From positions 25,171 through 89,170 of the forward strand of contig JAYMTJ010000040.1 of the NCBI GenBank assembly GCA_036897525.1: 64,000 bases of DNA. The letters run 5' to 3'. How positions within the stretch are numbered: the stretch's first letter is position 1; the number at the start of each line of letters is the position of its first letter. The translations under genes and the position numbers were made by a program. The DNA is from Pelargonium x hortorum (Eukaryota; Streptophyta; Magnoliopsida; Geraniales; Geraniaceae). This document shows, piece by piece, positions 49,730 to 63,489 of the stretch. Below the pieces are notes generated by a model. The model ran no database searches. It was given only the letters and a program-made list of their open reading frames with translations, and had not been told where the DNA came from.

Positions 49730-52300
49730 ACTTTAGCTTACAAGGGGAGATCTTAATCTTAAGCAAGCCCAGTAAAGGAGTTTTTTTTGAGTCGGAGACT
49801 GGGTTAATTTACTTGTTACTAGAGTAGAGGTTACGTTCAAAGGAAAATATCTTAGCCTAATTATTAGACGTGAGTAGGCTATAATTGTAAAGCTTCATCA
49901 CTTATCCGAGCCCTTTCTTTACTCTTTACTTTAAATAAAAAAGGAGAATCCATACTTATAAGGTTTACAACAAGCATTAAAAGTCTTATTTTATTGATTG
50001 AAGTGCTTCTTCAAACCAGTTACTATGAACCTGATATAGAATTTAGACAGACTCAATCGAGTAGTGGCTATTACCCAAATTAGGGGCTCTTCATTCTACC
50101 GGAACTAGACATGATGTATGTAATTATTAAACCAAAAGAACCCATGCCCTTTGGCTAAACAGAGGTTTCTCCTAGGCTAATATATGTATTAGCATGGGGT
50201 GTGTATGACCTAAACACGGAATAAGTATCTATGTGGTCCTTTTGTCGGGGCTACATAGAAAGAAATATTTATCCCTACCTCTATTTACAGCATTAAGTGC
50301 CCCCTACCGGAGTCCTTACACAATGTAAGATAAAAAGAACCTACCTATTTCAATTTATTTCAGTATAAATCCAAGGCTTTTTGTATCTAACTCTCTTTGC
50401 CTACAGGTTAAGAAGTATTAACTTATCAGTGAGTACAGAAAAGGAGCATAATACGGAAGGAGTTTTTTTATGATATAAGGGGGTTACGTAACAGAGAAGC
50501 ATTAGCCATAGAAGCTATATTATCTATCCAGGAAACCGAAGTCAAAAGAAGATGATGTCGTTGGTGTCTATAGAGTGTATGGTGGTTTATACTCTAGATT
50601 TTAACCTTATTGGATATGCTTTTTTTTATGTACTTACCTTCGTAAATCCTGGAAGTTTTGCGTAATTAGCAATGCATCCTTTTCTTAATAAGGTAATCCA
50701 GGAAACTCCATTTGTAAGTAGTTATTCACATGCCTCTTGAAAAACAAAAAGGCTGTTGCATTCCTCAAAGTGGGATACGGGAAACTTCTAGAAATACCCC
50801 CCACGTTTTGAAATACTGAGGCACAAAATAAGTAATAAAATTTATGGCTCGTACCGCTTCCGAGGATATCGCTCAGTAATTTGGGTTCTTTATCGAGAAA
50901 AAAAAATCATTAATTAGCGCATCTGGAAAGCCCCGCTTTCAAAGGGCCCCAAAACGAGGACCCGAAATTAACTAGCCCAAAAATCTAACTTAAAAGCGAA
51001 TACTAGTAATTAAAAGACCCAAACCTCTTGCTATATACGCGGGTCTCGATGGATTAACAGAAGCATAAGTTTGCTTGAGCAAGGTTTTATTCTACCTTTA
51101 ACTCCTCGTCGTGAAATAGGGTGCAAATCTTGGTAATGCAAATTTTTCTTACTAGTAACCCGAGTAGGGGCAGCCTCTTCGAGTTGTTTAGTAGTCTGAT
51201 ATCTCTTTACTTTTTGCACAACAAAACAGTAGTCTTATTAAGCTATTCCTTATAATGCCCTTTTTGGGAGTAAAGCCAAGATATGAGGAATCCGTTCCAA
51301 GAACTTTTAGGGTGTGTACTGCTTTTAACTAGGAAACCTACGCCCCTTTTTGTTATACTTTTATTGTAAAGTGCTGCTAAGTCAATTTTATAGCTTGCTT
51401 TTGTCAGTTCAGATAGCTCTTAAGGCGGTGATTTGTGACCTATTTAGCCCCGTTTTACTCGAATTAATTCCTTACTTTTGTATACTTTTTTAAGGGCCCC
51501 TGTTTATAACGAAGCAACTTCCGCGTTTCTCTTTCTTACTTTTTAGGACACTCGATTTAAAAGTAATAGCCAGTTTCCGAAATCCTAGGAAATCTATATA
51601 TTGTTTTTTGTTAAAAAAAACTTTGTCCAGAGTGATATAAGCAAATTCTAGGCTAGGGTTTTTTAACTACAGTATATTACGAATTATGGCAAGTATTTTC
51701 CAATCAACTAGTAGCGGAGCATTAAACTATGGCTGGTAATGTCAATTAGTATAGCTCCACTTAGAAATATTAAGGTTCACCTAGTACCAAAAGAAAAGCA
51801 AGGGTCTGTAATAGGATTGAAGGACTTGGAAAGGGAGATTGAAACAGAAAAAGGATTTCATATGGTTGATAGTAACAAACTTTGGATCCAGAAAGCAGGC
51901 TCTAAGGCTTTTATTTTATAAAGTGCTGTTCATATTCATAAGAGAAGTGTAGCTTCGAGAGGTCTTATAGCTCTTAGGAAGGTTGTCCCTGAGAACCGGA
52001 AAGCTGTAACAAAATATCAAATAAGAGGATAGAGATAGTGAATCAGTCTTATAGTAATGCAGATAGGAAGTCTAAGGCACTCAGAATTGTATAGTATACT
52101 CTTGTGATTTTTTTTTAGCTTATTAAGTTAAGTGCCTACCCCATACATACCCTTGCAGTTATATTAACAGCGTCCTAACATGAAATGAAAAGCTGCTTTA
52201 GGAGAATAGCAAGAACTAAAATTCTCCTGTTTTGGCTTTACTGCGAGTATAAAAAACGAAATTCACTTACTAACTAATATGCATAGGCATACCCCGTAAA

Positions 52301-52315
52301 AAGAACCGGGTTCTT
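52301..52315. other. 15-bp odd palindrome
   Basis: AAGAACC and GGTTCTT arms flank a single G. No gene is adjacent. Confidence 0.55.
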
Positions 52316-53498
52316 ATTGACATACTCTATACTTACTTATATGTATATACAGAATCCCTTACTAAACGAAAATACAAAGGAGTCCTTTTCAATTTACAAA
52401 GCATTGTGCCTTCATAAGCCTTGACGGAGTCGGATCCAATTCATTTTTTACCCCGCGGTTTTCCTATCTGATAAAGAAGCTCTGTAGTAGTATTAAGTAA
52501 ACAAAAAAAATACATTTTAAGAAAATTATGCAACTAAGCATACTGCGCAAAAAGTGCCGGCTGCCTTAGATTGAAGCCCTGTTTTTTTATACTTTAAGGC
52601 TCCTTTGATTTTACCCATCCTATTTCTTGACAGTAAAATAAATCTGGAAAATGAAGTGCAGCAACCTATTCGGCGCTATGTTAAAATCTCAGTTTTACAT
52701 ATAGCGTACAAACAAACAAAAAGCTTATATTTCAATGTATATAATATAATAGTTACCGTATTTCCATCTATAATTGAAAAAAACAGTATTTTTTCACATT
52801 ATGTCCATTTTCTTAAAATAAAGAATTTCCCGGAAGTTTCTTTCTTTTTCTTGGCTAACGCCTTTTCATCATAGTTTACGCTTCTCGCTTGTAGATTTCT
52901 TTAATGGTGCTGATTATTCTTTACAATTTTAGTTTACACCTGTTAAGTTTCTTTCTCCTACAGTGGATTTCGTATTAGGGGAAATAAATTAAAAAAAAAA
53001 ACCTTCTTTTCTTAACCCGAAAGAAGACCTTACGAGTACCCAAAACGTGCGATAAAATAAAAGTAGGTAGTGGATATTTTTATTAACGAAAGTTTCAGTA
53101 TTCCTATACTATAGTTGTAATCCGTTTAAAAAAGTTCCTTATAATTATACAGAAGTGGATATACAAAGACAAAGCAGGCCGAGAACTTTTTATTCAATCA
53201 ATAGTTCAAAGAAGGGAAGGGAGGTTCCTTCTGTTTTTTTGCTGTGGAAATACTATTCCTGTTTAGTTTAATCTAGACCAGGCCAGGGCAAAATGAAAGT
53301 TATTTAAATGGGCCCTTTAACCAACCTTGAAGAAATACTAAGTCTTTGTCTTTCGAAGTTCGAAGCCTGCTTATTGAAAAAACTGATTTACTCAACACTT
53401 ATAAGATAAGAAAGAATCAGAAGGGGATTAGGCGTAACTATAGCATAAGAGGTATCAGAGATTAAGGAATTCTAAAGAAATTTTGGGTTGTGTCTTTT

Positions 53499-53603
53499 TT
53501 TTGTAGCTTATCGTAAATGAGTATATAACCTTAGAATCATATATATAGAGTACATCGTCTTAATAGTTTACTGATAGTTAAACCTTACACACACACTATA
53601 AAG
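53499..53603 (+). repeat. Dispersed repeat B, copy 2
   Basis: This is the partner of 3818-3962. TTTTGTAGCTTATC lies at 53499-53512 and the CCTTACACACACACTATAAAG island ends at 53603. An exact 14-mer alone would be expected by chance in 64 kb. The support comes from the second collinear island. Confidence 0.4.
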
Positions 53604-56600
53604 ATAAAGACCAACTGAAAAGAAAAAACCGGTTCTAAAAAATACAAATAAATTACTTAGTTTAAAATCTTTGATATATTCCTTAAAAAGCTTATCTTAT
53701 GAATTCACTGGAATTTAAACTTAAAAGGGCATAAACTAGAATAAACTCATAAATCTACAGACAAGGGATACTCCTCCGATCGATAAAGACTAACTATAAC
53801 AAGAGCTACAATTCCCAGAGATTAAGAGTTCCTAAACCGGTTAGTAGAAAAAGACTCAGGACTCTCAGATAAGATAGGAATGTAACCCAGAAACATAGAA
53901 AATCTATCAAAAGTTGCCGTAAAGGGCCATAGCACTCAAGAATACAATCCTCTTACTAATTCTTAGTAAAGCCCATTTAATAAAATTCAAAGAAATCTAA
54001 AGAAAGTCTATTTGACATAAGGATTGTACAGTTAGTCTATATTCTTAATTTACATTTCAAATTATCCAAACTGATAGCAAGCGAGAAACAATTTCGTAAG
54101 TAAAGGCTACTCTGCAATTAGAGATTCTAGCTCGAGACTGCCCTCTCAAGGTATACTTTTAATTGGGAGAACTCCGTTTTTTCTTATTCGGTATAGGCTT
54201 TTTCAACTATCAACTCTTAGATTAGCATATATAACTCTGACACCATTAATCATTTATTTACAAAATCAGTAAAATAACTTCAAAACAAATGTGTTTTAAA
54301 GTTCCATAACTGTGTACTCTACCCTGTTGTTTGATGATATTAGTACATATATTTTGTTAATAACATGTAATACTTTTTGGTTCAAATCAAATAGGCTTTA
54401 CTTACAATAATACGCAAAAGCGCCTTATATTCTTGTGGGGAGTCCTTTAACGTGCTTCTAAATTTAATAGGGATATTAGAAAGTTTACCCTGCTTGTTTT
54501 TTTACGAGACTCTTTCTTTGTATACTCCGCCGAATCCTGCAACCCCAGATCTGGCATAAATTCTATTTTTAATAAATACTTCTAATTTAATACTTCCTTA
54601 TTCATAGTATTTAGATATAGATAGGTATTTCATCCTTAAGCTACTCGTGCTTTCCTAACTTTTGGTTTAGGTATTTACGCCTAACTTATTGGGGTATAGA
54701 TCAAATCTATAATTTTCAAAACTCGATTAATGAAACTCTTTTTTCTACAAATTGAACTTGCTTTAGTTTCCCAGTTCCAAATTACTTCAAGATTAGTAAC
54801 GAGGATTCATTCAATAAGCAATAAGGTCTTAACTAAAATATAACACAAATAGAACTAGGGGTACCCCGTAGGGAAAAAAACTCTCACTTGATTTATGAGT
54901 GATAGAATAAAATATAGTAGGAATTTGCGTCTCTCTCTGCATGGTATGTAGGAACAGAAACCCTAGATTCCGACTGAAATCTTGTATAGTCCCTATACTA
55001 ATGGGACACAAACAAAATGACTATTACTTATACTTATTATACGTATAATAATGGGTTTCCCTCTTTAGGCCTCTTCTTATCTTATCTATACTTCTACTCG
55101 CGAGTCAATTTATGAGTCTAAGTGGCAACCAACCGATTAAATGTTTTATTAATGCTTTATATTATACTTATAATTTATATATAATTCAGATTTTCATTAT
55201 AGCTTTCGTCAACCTTGCAGGTGAGTAAGTAGTGTAGTTTTGTATTTTCTACGACTCAAAGGGGTCTAGCTCAGAATAAGTATAGCTACAAGGACTAAGA
55301 AAAACCCGGGACAATGGTATATGGAAGAGTTAAGTCAGTAAGAATAAGAAGTAGATTAGATAGAAAAGCTAGATTTTTAGAAAAAGGGGGTACTTTTAGA
55401 TTAAGAGTGAGAAAGCAAGCAGTTGGTTAAGAGACTGGATGCTATGCTATAACGTATATATGTACTATCATATCGCTGCGCTACTGTTGGGTACAAGGAT
55501 ATTTCTGTATGCACTAATAAGTTTGTTTATATCAGTCCCGTTTGACGTCCTTTCTTCTGGGTCTTTCTTTTTGTACTCTATTTCTATTTGTCGCAGGCTC
55601 AAATTAGTACTCGACTTAGTTTCGCCTTTCTTAGGAAACCCTAATTTAATTTACTCTAAATAAATTAGATGAGTCTAGGGAGATAGCCCTAATAATAATA
55701 ATTAATTATATAATAATAAGTCTAAAATAGTTTAGTTTAATTAAAGTAACCAAAAAAACTATCAAATCTTCTCTCAAGTTTTTACACTAACTAAGATAAA
55801 GCTCTTGGCACTGCTTCGCTAGGGGGTCTCTTAGTTCGGATTTATCACTTAACTTAAATAAAGGTTTCTATTTAAGCGATTTCATTATCGCTAAGAAAGA
55901 AAGGAGGTAAACTTCTTTATAAAAACGGATATTCTACTATATAAATGATAGGGCTACCTCCCGCTTTGTCTTCGACTCCTTTCCTTTGAGAAGAAAGAGA
56001 TAAAAGCTTCCATAAAGTACTTGCTGAATTCACTCAATCCTATTTTCAGTTTATATAGCTAAAGAGAGAGCTTCAACTTTCCTAATACGGGTTTTTATTG
56101 ACTAATACCTAATTATAACCCCTAAAGCTTTCTTTCCCAGAATACCTAACTGGCAGAAGCCCCTTCTGAAAAGTAAAAAATACATAAAAGGTCTTAAATC
56201 CATCTCAATAGAGAGTACACTTCCCAAAACACAAGCACTAACTCATATTCAATTACTTTGAACATTTAACATTTGTGGACTTCCTACCCCACTATAAAAA
56301 AAGAGCATCCGGATTCCTTATTTGATAAAGAAAAAGAAAGATTTCAATTCCCGACCTATTCATATTTAGTACTTAACCTAAAACAACTCATCAGGAAAAA
56401 CTAAGTTTGTTCGCAATTCTTTTTATTATAATCAATTCAAAAAAGTAAGAGATCCTATAGAAGCCCTAAAAAATGTATCCCACGCGCTCCCCTTATCTAG
56501 AACTAGAACAAGTTAGGCATCGATGCAATATCAATATTAAATACGTGGCTGATAATTCCATGTTATTGCTTGTACAAATAAATAAGCTGCTTTCCTTACG

Positions 56601-59600
56601 AGAGTAAAAAAGCGCTCTAACGCAAGGCTACAAGAAATTAAAATATTAATAACTGGCATCTAATCTAGATTCTTGGAAAAAAATACACCAGAATAATAAA
56701 CCAAACCTAGGTTTCTTTCATCTATTCATCGATCGAGCGAATAACAAACAAATGAGTGTCTTTCTATCTGACATTTTACTATGAGTCTGAGATCCTCAGT
56801 CTCAATCTTAGGAAGGGGTACCTTTTGCTTAGACCACAAATACAAGGTTAAGCTCCTTCTCGGGTCCATATAATTATAGTATGAAATCCAAATGTTAGTC
56901 ATCAAAGTTTCTTGAAAAACTCCCATACGCAAGTAGTCGATAAATAAAGTAAAAAAGACACTAAGGGGTGTAAATATACACTGTAGATAGGAAAGAACGA
57001 AATCACTTAATTAAAGAGAAGTTATAGAGATGCCTTCTGGATTCATTTTAGTATACTCTCTCGGGATCCTTATATGGAACCCGTAAAGGCTTAAATCTAC
57101 GCCTTCCCTTGTGCTTAAAAAAGGAAATCTAAAGTGGGTTGTCGATACCTATAACAAAGGCTAACGAGCTTGCTATGAATATTCCCTTTTTAGGATTTAA
57201 ACAAAGTCAATTATACAAGGTTGACATTAGAAAAGTAAACTAAATAAGTAAGAAATCTATCACATCCGGACTCATTAAGAGAACGCCTTTGGTAATCCCC
57301 TATATATTAATCTTGAATTACTCTTACACATTGCTTGCAAAAAGCCCTCGCGTAACCTATAGGAGATTCTAGTTTATAAAAGAAAAGATATTTAAGAAGG
57401 AGACTATTCATTATAACAAAGTACTCTACTGAATTTAACTAAGGACCCGCGCATTTAACGAGCTAGACTGTACTGGAAAACTTCTAACAAAACCCTCCTA
57501 AGGGGGTTCGGTGAGTCGTAAACTGATACCTTATAAGAGCTTTAAATATAACAAGAATTCCTAGGAAATTCTACTCTAGCTCTAGTCCTATATTTAACAA
57601 AAAAAACCTTCTGTAGTGATGCTCTTTTAAGGGATACGCTTTTGTATCCCAGCCAGTAAGAGTGGCTTGTCTTTTGGATGTTTGATACTCGTTGAAGATT
57701 AAAACTAGGACTCCCTTTTTATACCCGCGTAAAGGTTCTACATTGAGATGAATAAATCAGAGTAAATGAGGTCTGCAAAGGAAATAGGATTCTTGCGTTT
57801 CTATCAAGAGCACGTGTTTCTAAGATTCTGGTTTGTGACTTCTTCTTAGAGTCCGCCAGCGAAAGAGACATATCATACATACTCAGACTTAGAAGTACCC
57901 TACTTTTGTACCCTCTTTTATTAAAAATAGAATCGCCTTTCTTTGTTAACTCCTTTATAAGGTAGACTCCTAAGCTATTTAATTGTCGAATTTTGGCGTA
58001 TCTCTTCTATAAAGTAAGTGTTGCAGTTCTGGGCCCCCTGTTGCCCTAGGTAGTAATATCAAAAGGGTTTGCCTGACATTAAGTAAGAAATCTCAGGGTA
58101 TTCTAAATCATATGTATTGGGCATTTCTTTGTTTACTCGGTACGGATTTCCTATACTAGTTGTACTATTTACTCATAACTCTTTGCTTTGGCTATAAGAA
58201 ATTTCCTAACCACCTATAAAAAAAACTGTAATTTAAGTTGTTGTGTTTCATAATCTAGGAAGTAACTGGTTTAAGTTTTTGAATTTACAGGAACTTGGTA
58301 TTCTCTCCTTTCGTTATAAAAGGGGGGAATTTCACATACAAAACTTTGGTTAGAGGTCTATATTTCCGTTGACTTATAAGAATAACTATTAGCAAGCATT
58401 ATTTACTACGGGCTCCTTAACTGACTTCTTAGTAAACTCCTATACTTACCGAAGTTCTAATTTACAAACTCCTATAACGAGGAACTAAAATACCTCTATT
58501 AAAACCCGAGGAAAACGGCTCCTTATAGTATTTTAGCTGCAGAACTCACTCTTCAGAGAAAAGCTTAGCTGGCTAAAATAAAGACTACTTCTAATAAACA
58601 CCCTTTATAATAAGGAAGACTTTATTAAAATATTGCTTGCTTTGCAGTAGTTATATATAAGACATCCAATTATATATATATCAAATTAAGGCAATTTCTC
58701 GTAGTAAGGAAATGAGAACACATATCTACAATTTATTAAAAGCAGGGAACTTGTTAGTATAACATGGGTGTCAATGTAAGCTAATTTTCTTAGGTAACTG
58801 AGTAAGGTTAGGGCTTGTTGCTTAGTATTTGAGTAAAAGAGGTATAAAAAAAATGTATTATCTCACTGTAGCCAATGTATTAAATATGAAAAGTTTTCTT
58901 TGCTTTCTAGAGTAGGTAAGATTTATCTTAGACAAGATAATTAGAAAAAAGGGGTTCCTCTTATAAAGTAAAGTGGATTTCTATGGAATCCAGTTAAAGA
59001 TAATTATTTTATAAACACGCAGGTTCAAAAAACAGGATTTAATTCCTATACCTATAGATAATGAAAACTTCTCACAAAGGCAACAGCTACGCTACCTAAG
59101 GGGCATGTGGATATCAGGGGTCTTATCCTGAAGATATAAACTTGACATATATAAAGTAAATAAAATTAGTAACGTTAAAGAAGAATTGAAATAACCCCTA
59201 ACTAAGTACTAAAGTATCAAACTCTCAAAAATGGAGTTACCAGACCCAATTAAAGAATTTCCGATTAAAAGCCCAAAACTTCTTTGCTTTTTTTTATACC
59301 GAAGGCAAGGCTCCCTTTATCTTTATATAGGGAAAATACCCTTGCTAAAGTCAGACGAGAATGCTTTTAAGATAGAATTCCTCTAAAAGAGGTACCTTAG
59401 CAAAAACCTCTAATCACAATAAAAAAGGAAAATCAATACACCCGTTTTAAGAAGACAGTTTGTTAGTCCTATTCCCTAAACTATACCCTATGTTACTTAA
59501 ATTTTCTAAATTTACCAAGAGTTTATTATAAATCCAAAGAAGCTCAAGATTTTACTTTTCGTGGACTTTATTCCTGATATTTCTATACGGAATACCTTTT

Positions 59601-60262
59601 TTTATTATCTTGTCTTGTTTTGGTGCTACAAAACGCGTTAGCTTGGGCTCTTATAACAACTTTTTGTCTCAATATTCTCAATATATCGATAGGCTTTCTC
59701 ATACTGAAATCGGGGACCCCGTGATAAAGGGAGTCTTTATACTCTTACTCTTGGAACTGGGATTGGAAAAACTGTAGTAAATTGTAAAGTCAAGATTTTC
59801 ATAATTATGAGGTAAAATACTTGGGATTCTTTCATACAACTATACGGGTTTGTTCATCACGAAAACCTTAACCTCAATTTCATTACTAAGAGTTATGTTA
59901 CAACTACGAAATTAAGATATTGTCAAAACAGTGTAAAATCAATTTTTACGAAACTTCGATAGAACTGGACTCGTATATTACTAAGATATAACTTATATTC
60001 TTATAAGTGATTGTCTAGTATGTACTCTTGGTAGAATTCCCTCGATTTCTGACTTTCTTTCTGTACAATAGCAAAGGAATATATCTTAATCTCTGTACTG
60101 TAAGTCACTCATCCTACTAATTGTCTTCTTTCAAAGAAAGCCTCTGAATCTTATTTATTAGGATAGGTTACATTCCTTCCTATTCTGAGAGTCTTAATCT
60201 AGATAGATAGCTCTTATGTTTATAGTCTGCAAGTTTAATAATAGTATTCCCTAGATAGTATA
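53604..60262. other. AT-rich spacer without a recognised gene
   Basis: It holds an AAT-rich microsatellite at 55.7 kb and small GC-closed palindromes such as GGGGTACCCC (54858-54867) and CGGGGACCCCG (59711-59721). Nothing else is supported. Confidence 0.55.
55691..55719 (+). repeat. AAT/TAA-rich microsatellite
   Basis: Four AAT units at 55691-55702 are followed by AATTAATT-like sequence and a second short TAA run at 55711-55719. The tract is pure A/T. Confidence 0.7.
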
Positions 60263-60279
60263 AGAATTCCTGAACAAGA
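60263..60279 (+). repeat. 17-bp direct repeat, left copy
   Basis: AGAATTCCTGAACAAGA is repeated exactly at 60676-60692, 413 bp downstream. About one exact 17-mer pair is expected by chance in the whole window, but far fewer within 500 bp. The pair flanks the tandem repeat C units, so it may reflect local duplication or mark their limits. Confidence 0.5.
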
Positions 60280-60503
60280 AAGGGATTTAGCAAAAGGTAA
60301 GAAATTGAAGTATAGTAAATCAATAAATAAAGTCAAATGTATCAACGCATTAAGAGTTCAGGTGACATTCGAGCTAGTAACTTTGGTATATTATTCGAAT
60401 TAATTCATATTCCTTAAGATTGGTATTTCTTGGAAGTATTTACTAAAAAAGTTTTTTCTATAAGGGCGCTCTCCCGGTTTAATGAAGCAAGTCTCATAAG
60501 AGG

Positions 60504-60660
60504 TTGTTAGTGTTTCCAGTATCTCTAGCGGAAGTTCATTGGCAGGCTCTGTATTTCCTGATACCAGTTTTCTTGTTAGTGGTTAGTGCTTTCTCATATG
60601 TCCCTAGCTTTAAGGGAAGTAAGTAATATCAAATTAGGAAGCTCATTAATAGGCTGGCTT
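60504..60660 (+). repeat. Dispersed repeat C, two imperfect tandem units
   Basis: Two diverged units about 110 bp apart share GTTAGTG..TTT, then CTAGC, GGAAG, then (G/C)TCATT..(C/T)AGGCT. Unit one has TATCTCTAGCGGAAGTTCAT and GGCAGGCT. Unit two has CCCTAGCTTTAAGGGAAG and AAGCTCATTAATAGGCTGG. A third unit lies at 35.1 kb. Function is unknown. Confidence 0.45.
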
Positions 60661-60675
60661 TTCCAGCTACCTTGT

Positions 60676-60692
60676 AGAATTCCTGAACAAGA
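60676..60692 (+). repeat. 17-bp direct repeat, right copy
   Basis: This is the exact partner of 60263-60279 in the same orientation. It lies just after the second repeat C unit. Confidence 0.5.
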
Positions 60693-63150
60693 TAAAGATA
60701 AAGGGAGCTTTCCTGATGTTCTGCTTGCTAGCTTTAGTCTCCGGAATTTCTCATATTAAAGTAGTTAAGGGAAGGGCGTTTATAGTAATGGGTTTTCTGG
60801 TTAAAATGCTAATGTTCCAGTCAAGAAGTCAATTTAAAAGTCTGTTTGTATAGCCGATAAAGAACAGAAACTGATTCTATTTCCTTTTGTTCGCACTAAG
60901 CGGATATCGCAAGCAAATAAAGGCGAGCTTGCTTGAGTCAACATTTCCTAACCTTGTAAGTAAGCCCGCAGGCCTTTCAGAATTGTAGCTATGAAGTATT
61001 CTTGGTTTTGCGTTGAGAGTATAGGATTTCCCTTAAGATCTTGTAGAAACTCTCTTGGTTCGATTTTATTGTAGCTTTTGTGTTCTAAATGGGATAGAAG
61101 GCAAAGGAATTAAAATACAGGGAATCCCGCATGAGTTACGGGATAATAAAGGGTTTTAGAGAATACAAAGAATTGAAGCTAAAGTAAAGAAATCAGTCAA
61201 GTGAAAGAGGTTCCTTTTTAGATTCTATATCTGGGTAAACAGTTTTTGAGAGGCCCGGTCCTATTCAGTAGCGCTTTCTAGAGTCCTCTTTAGTAAAGAA
61301 GCTTAAAGGTATTGACACATTGATACTTCCCTCGGGGTCTGGAACGGAACTTAGTCGCGCAAGGGTCTGGCTAGGCGTTTTTTCTTTTACTTAACTCATA
61401 TTCAGGACTCTAATTCTTGTACTCATTCCCAAAGTGGGTTTGTCCCTTTTATTAGTCTATATTTCCCAGATTTTCCAAGCGTATATCCTTTAATTAAAAT
61501 GACTTTTCATAAAAGCCTATTTCAGTGTCTCAGAAACCAAAAACTCCTGCTAAATGAATTCCTTTATAGTAATAATTAAAGCTGCTAATGAAGATTTGTC
61601 ACCCAGGAACCTTCCTAACTTTGTTCAAGATCACATAATAAAACTCGTTATCTAAGCAAATTTAATCACCGATTTTTTCTTTCCAAAGCTAAAGCTATTT
61701 AAAGTTTAAGTCATTTTTTTGTATTAAATTTAATGGATCCTTTAAATTGCTAATTCTGAGGTTTAGGGACTTTGTGAAGCTAAAGGGGATACTTTCGATT
61801 CGAAAGCAGACGAAATTTAGACCTAATCACAACGGACAAAAGAAAAGATCCAAAATAGAAAATCTACAAGGACTCGTTAAGTTTTTTTTATGGCTTAATA
61901 AGTGCACTCTAGTTTTTTTTACCTTTATTTATACTTGTAAGAGGAAAATAAAGACTAGGGGCGGTATAGTTAAACTGCAAAAGCCTTTGAACAATTGTAG
62001 TTGTAGGGAATACGAGAATATCTAGTAATCCTCGAATCAGCGCTCTCTCCTTTTGGATATTTATAAATAGAGCCGTGGAAAACTCTATTACATATATGTT
62101 TTAAAGAAATTCTAAGTTCTACTCATTTTCATTTAAATAGTAAACCATCCGATTTGCTTCATCGAGAAGTACCCAGTTCCTGCTATAATACATATTTGTG
62201 TATCTTTTTTTTGGAAAATATCTAGGAAGGGGCAAAAGGATAATATCCAATGTAACCAGCATGTCAAAAAAAAATTGTATTAGAATTCCGGCTTTATGAT
62301 AGGGGGACTATTAAACGAAGCAGCTTTTTCAACAAAAGGAATACTTTCCTATTAACGAAAAGACTCAAGTAGTATAAGAAATTCGAGCAGAACCTTCAAT
62401 ACCTCTTCCTCTTGTGTGTCAGATATAGACATGAATCAACTCGGTGCCGACTTGTAGTAACTTATTCTTATAGCCACAAAAAAAACTCCTAAATCGAACT
62501 TATCTAGAACTTTTCACTCATAAAGAATCCTATTTGCATGTGTAAAAGCCCCCTCTCAAAAAAAAAGTACTTTACTAATTTACGAATTCCTGATTAGTAG
62601 AATTAATTATATAGTAATAAATAGACTTACATGGAGTTCCAATTCTGACAAAACCGTTTTTCGCTTTACTTTAAACAAAAAAAGCAACCCTTAAGATTAA
62701 AAGCAAGCAGATTACCATACCAACAGGAGCACCTTATTTCAATATCACTAAGATGTTTTATTTTAACAAGTTATTTCCGTTCAAGTAATTAAAAAAAAGT
62801 TTTCAAAGAATAGCCCCTTTCTATCTATATCAAAAAAACATAGAGTCTGTAACTATACTACCTTATCAACAATACAAGTTCTACTTTAGATTTAGAACAT
62901 CCTTAAAATTACGGGATTTGTTTTTAGCGAAAAACAGGAAGACCACTCTGCCGAAACTAGTAACTCTTTAGCAAAACTTTTAAAAAGTAAGTACTATATC
63001 CCAGCTACAAAGCTTATCATTAGAAATGTGTCTCTTTAACTTTGATGAAAGACTGCACTTCATTCTTATATTGCTATGAACATAATAAAAGAGTACATGG
63101 TCTATAGTAAGGGAGACTTTTCCCTATAAAAATGGAAAGGAAGAGGTTAA
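60693..63150. other. Spacer between repeat C and the 63.2 kb frame
   Basis: No gene is recognised. A 92-codon frame at 61747-62025 lacks an ATG start and lies in A/T-rich sequence, and it is probably chance. Confidence 0.5.
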
Positions 63151-63171
63151 ATAGATCATGAAACTGTAACG

Positions 63172-63489
63172 GTGACTGAGAATGATCGACTGATAACAGA
63201 GGCTCGGCTGGAATTACATGCTATCCATCCTGAACATGCTCCAACAACTGACAAACCGTGTGGTAAAGAGCATCCTTCTAATCTGCGGCTAATAAAAGAA
63301 CAAGAGGAAAGATTCCAAAGAATTGTTTCCGAGGTCTTAAATCGATGCATAACCCGAGATCAAGAACTAACAACTCTACCTCAAGATAAGGGTCCAATCC
63401 GTCCTGAACTTCCTATAAATCCTGAAGATGCTCAAGATAAAGGATTCATAATCCAATCTCAAAGTGCTGTGAATCAAGAAGAAAGATAA
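63172..63489 (+). CDS. Unrecognised 105-codon frame, best coding candidate in the window
   Basis: I do not recognise this product. The frame opens at 63151 after a TAA stop and runs to TAA at 63487. It contains no ATG. The only start-like codons are GTG at 63172 and the preceding ACG at 63169; ACG edited to AUG is known in plant organelles. The predicted product is hydrophilic and charged, with no membrane segment or signal peptide. The middle, about residues 35-65, is rich in E, R, Q and L and could form a helix. The C-terminal third is proline- and aspartate-rich, with repeated PE and QDKG motifs. The DNA is visibly GC-richer and freer of A/T runs than its surroundings, which argues for different ancestry or for constraint. 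The length alone is within chance. It could be a fragment of a transferred nuclear, plasmid or retroelement gene. No ribosome-binding site or promoter is evident. Confidence 0.25.
   Translation: MTENDRLITEARLELHAIHPEHAPTTDKPCGKEHPSNLRLIKEQEERFQRIVSEVLNRCITRDQELTTLPQDKGPIRPELPINPEDAQDKGFIIQSQSAVNQEER

Larger units (their letters stand above)
42533..53498. other. AT-rich spacer without a recognised gene
   Basis: About 11 kb with no supported gene. It holds the T16 run and the 52.3 kb palindrome. Several GGGCCC words cluster in 46.2-53.4 kb. Confidence 0.55.

Noticed and set aside
61747-62025. 92-codon frame rich in lysine
   Set aside because: It has no ATG start. The lysine richness simply reflects A-rich DNA.
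62060-62082. GAGCCGTGGAAAACTC as a group II intron domain V
   Set aside because: It is too short and lacks the paired 34-base domain V helix with its GAAA tetraloop and the AGC triad partner.
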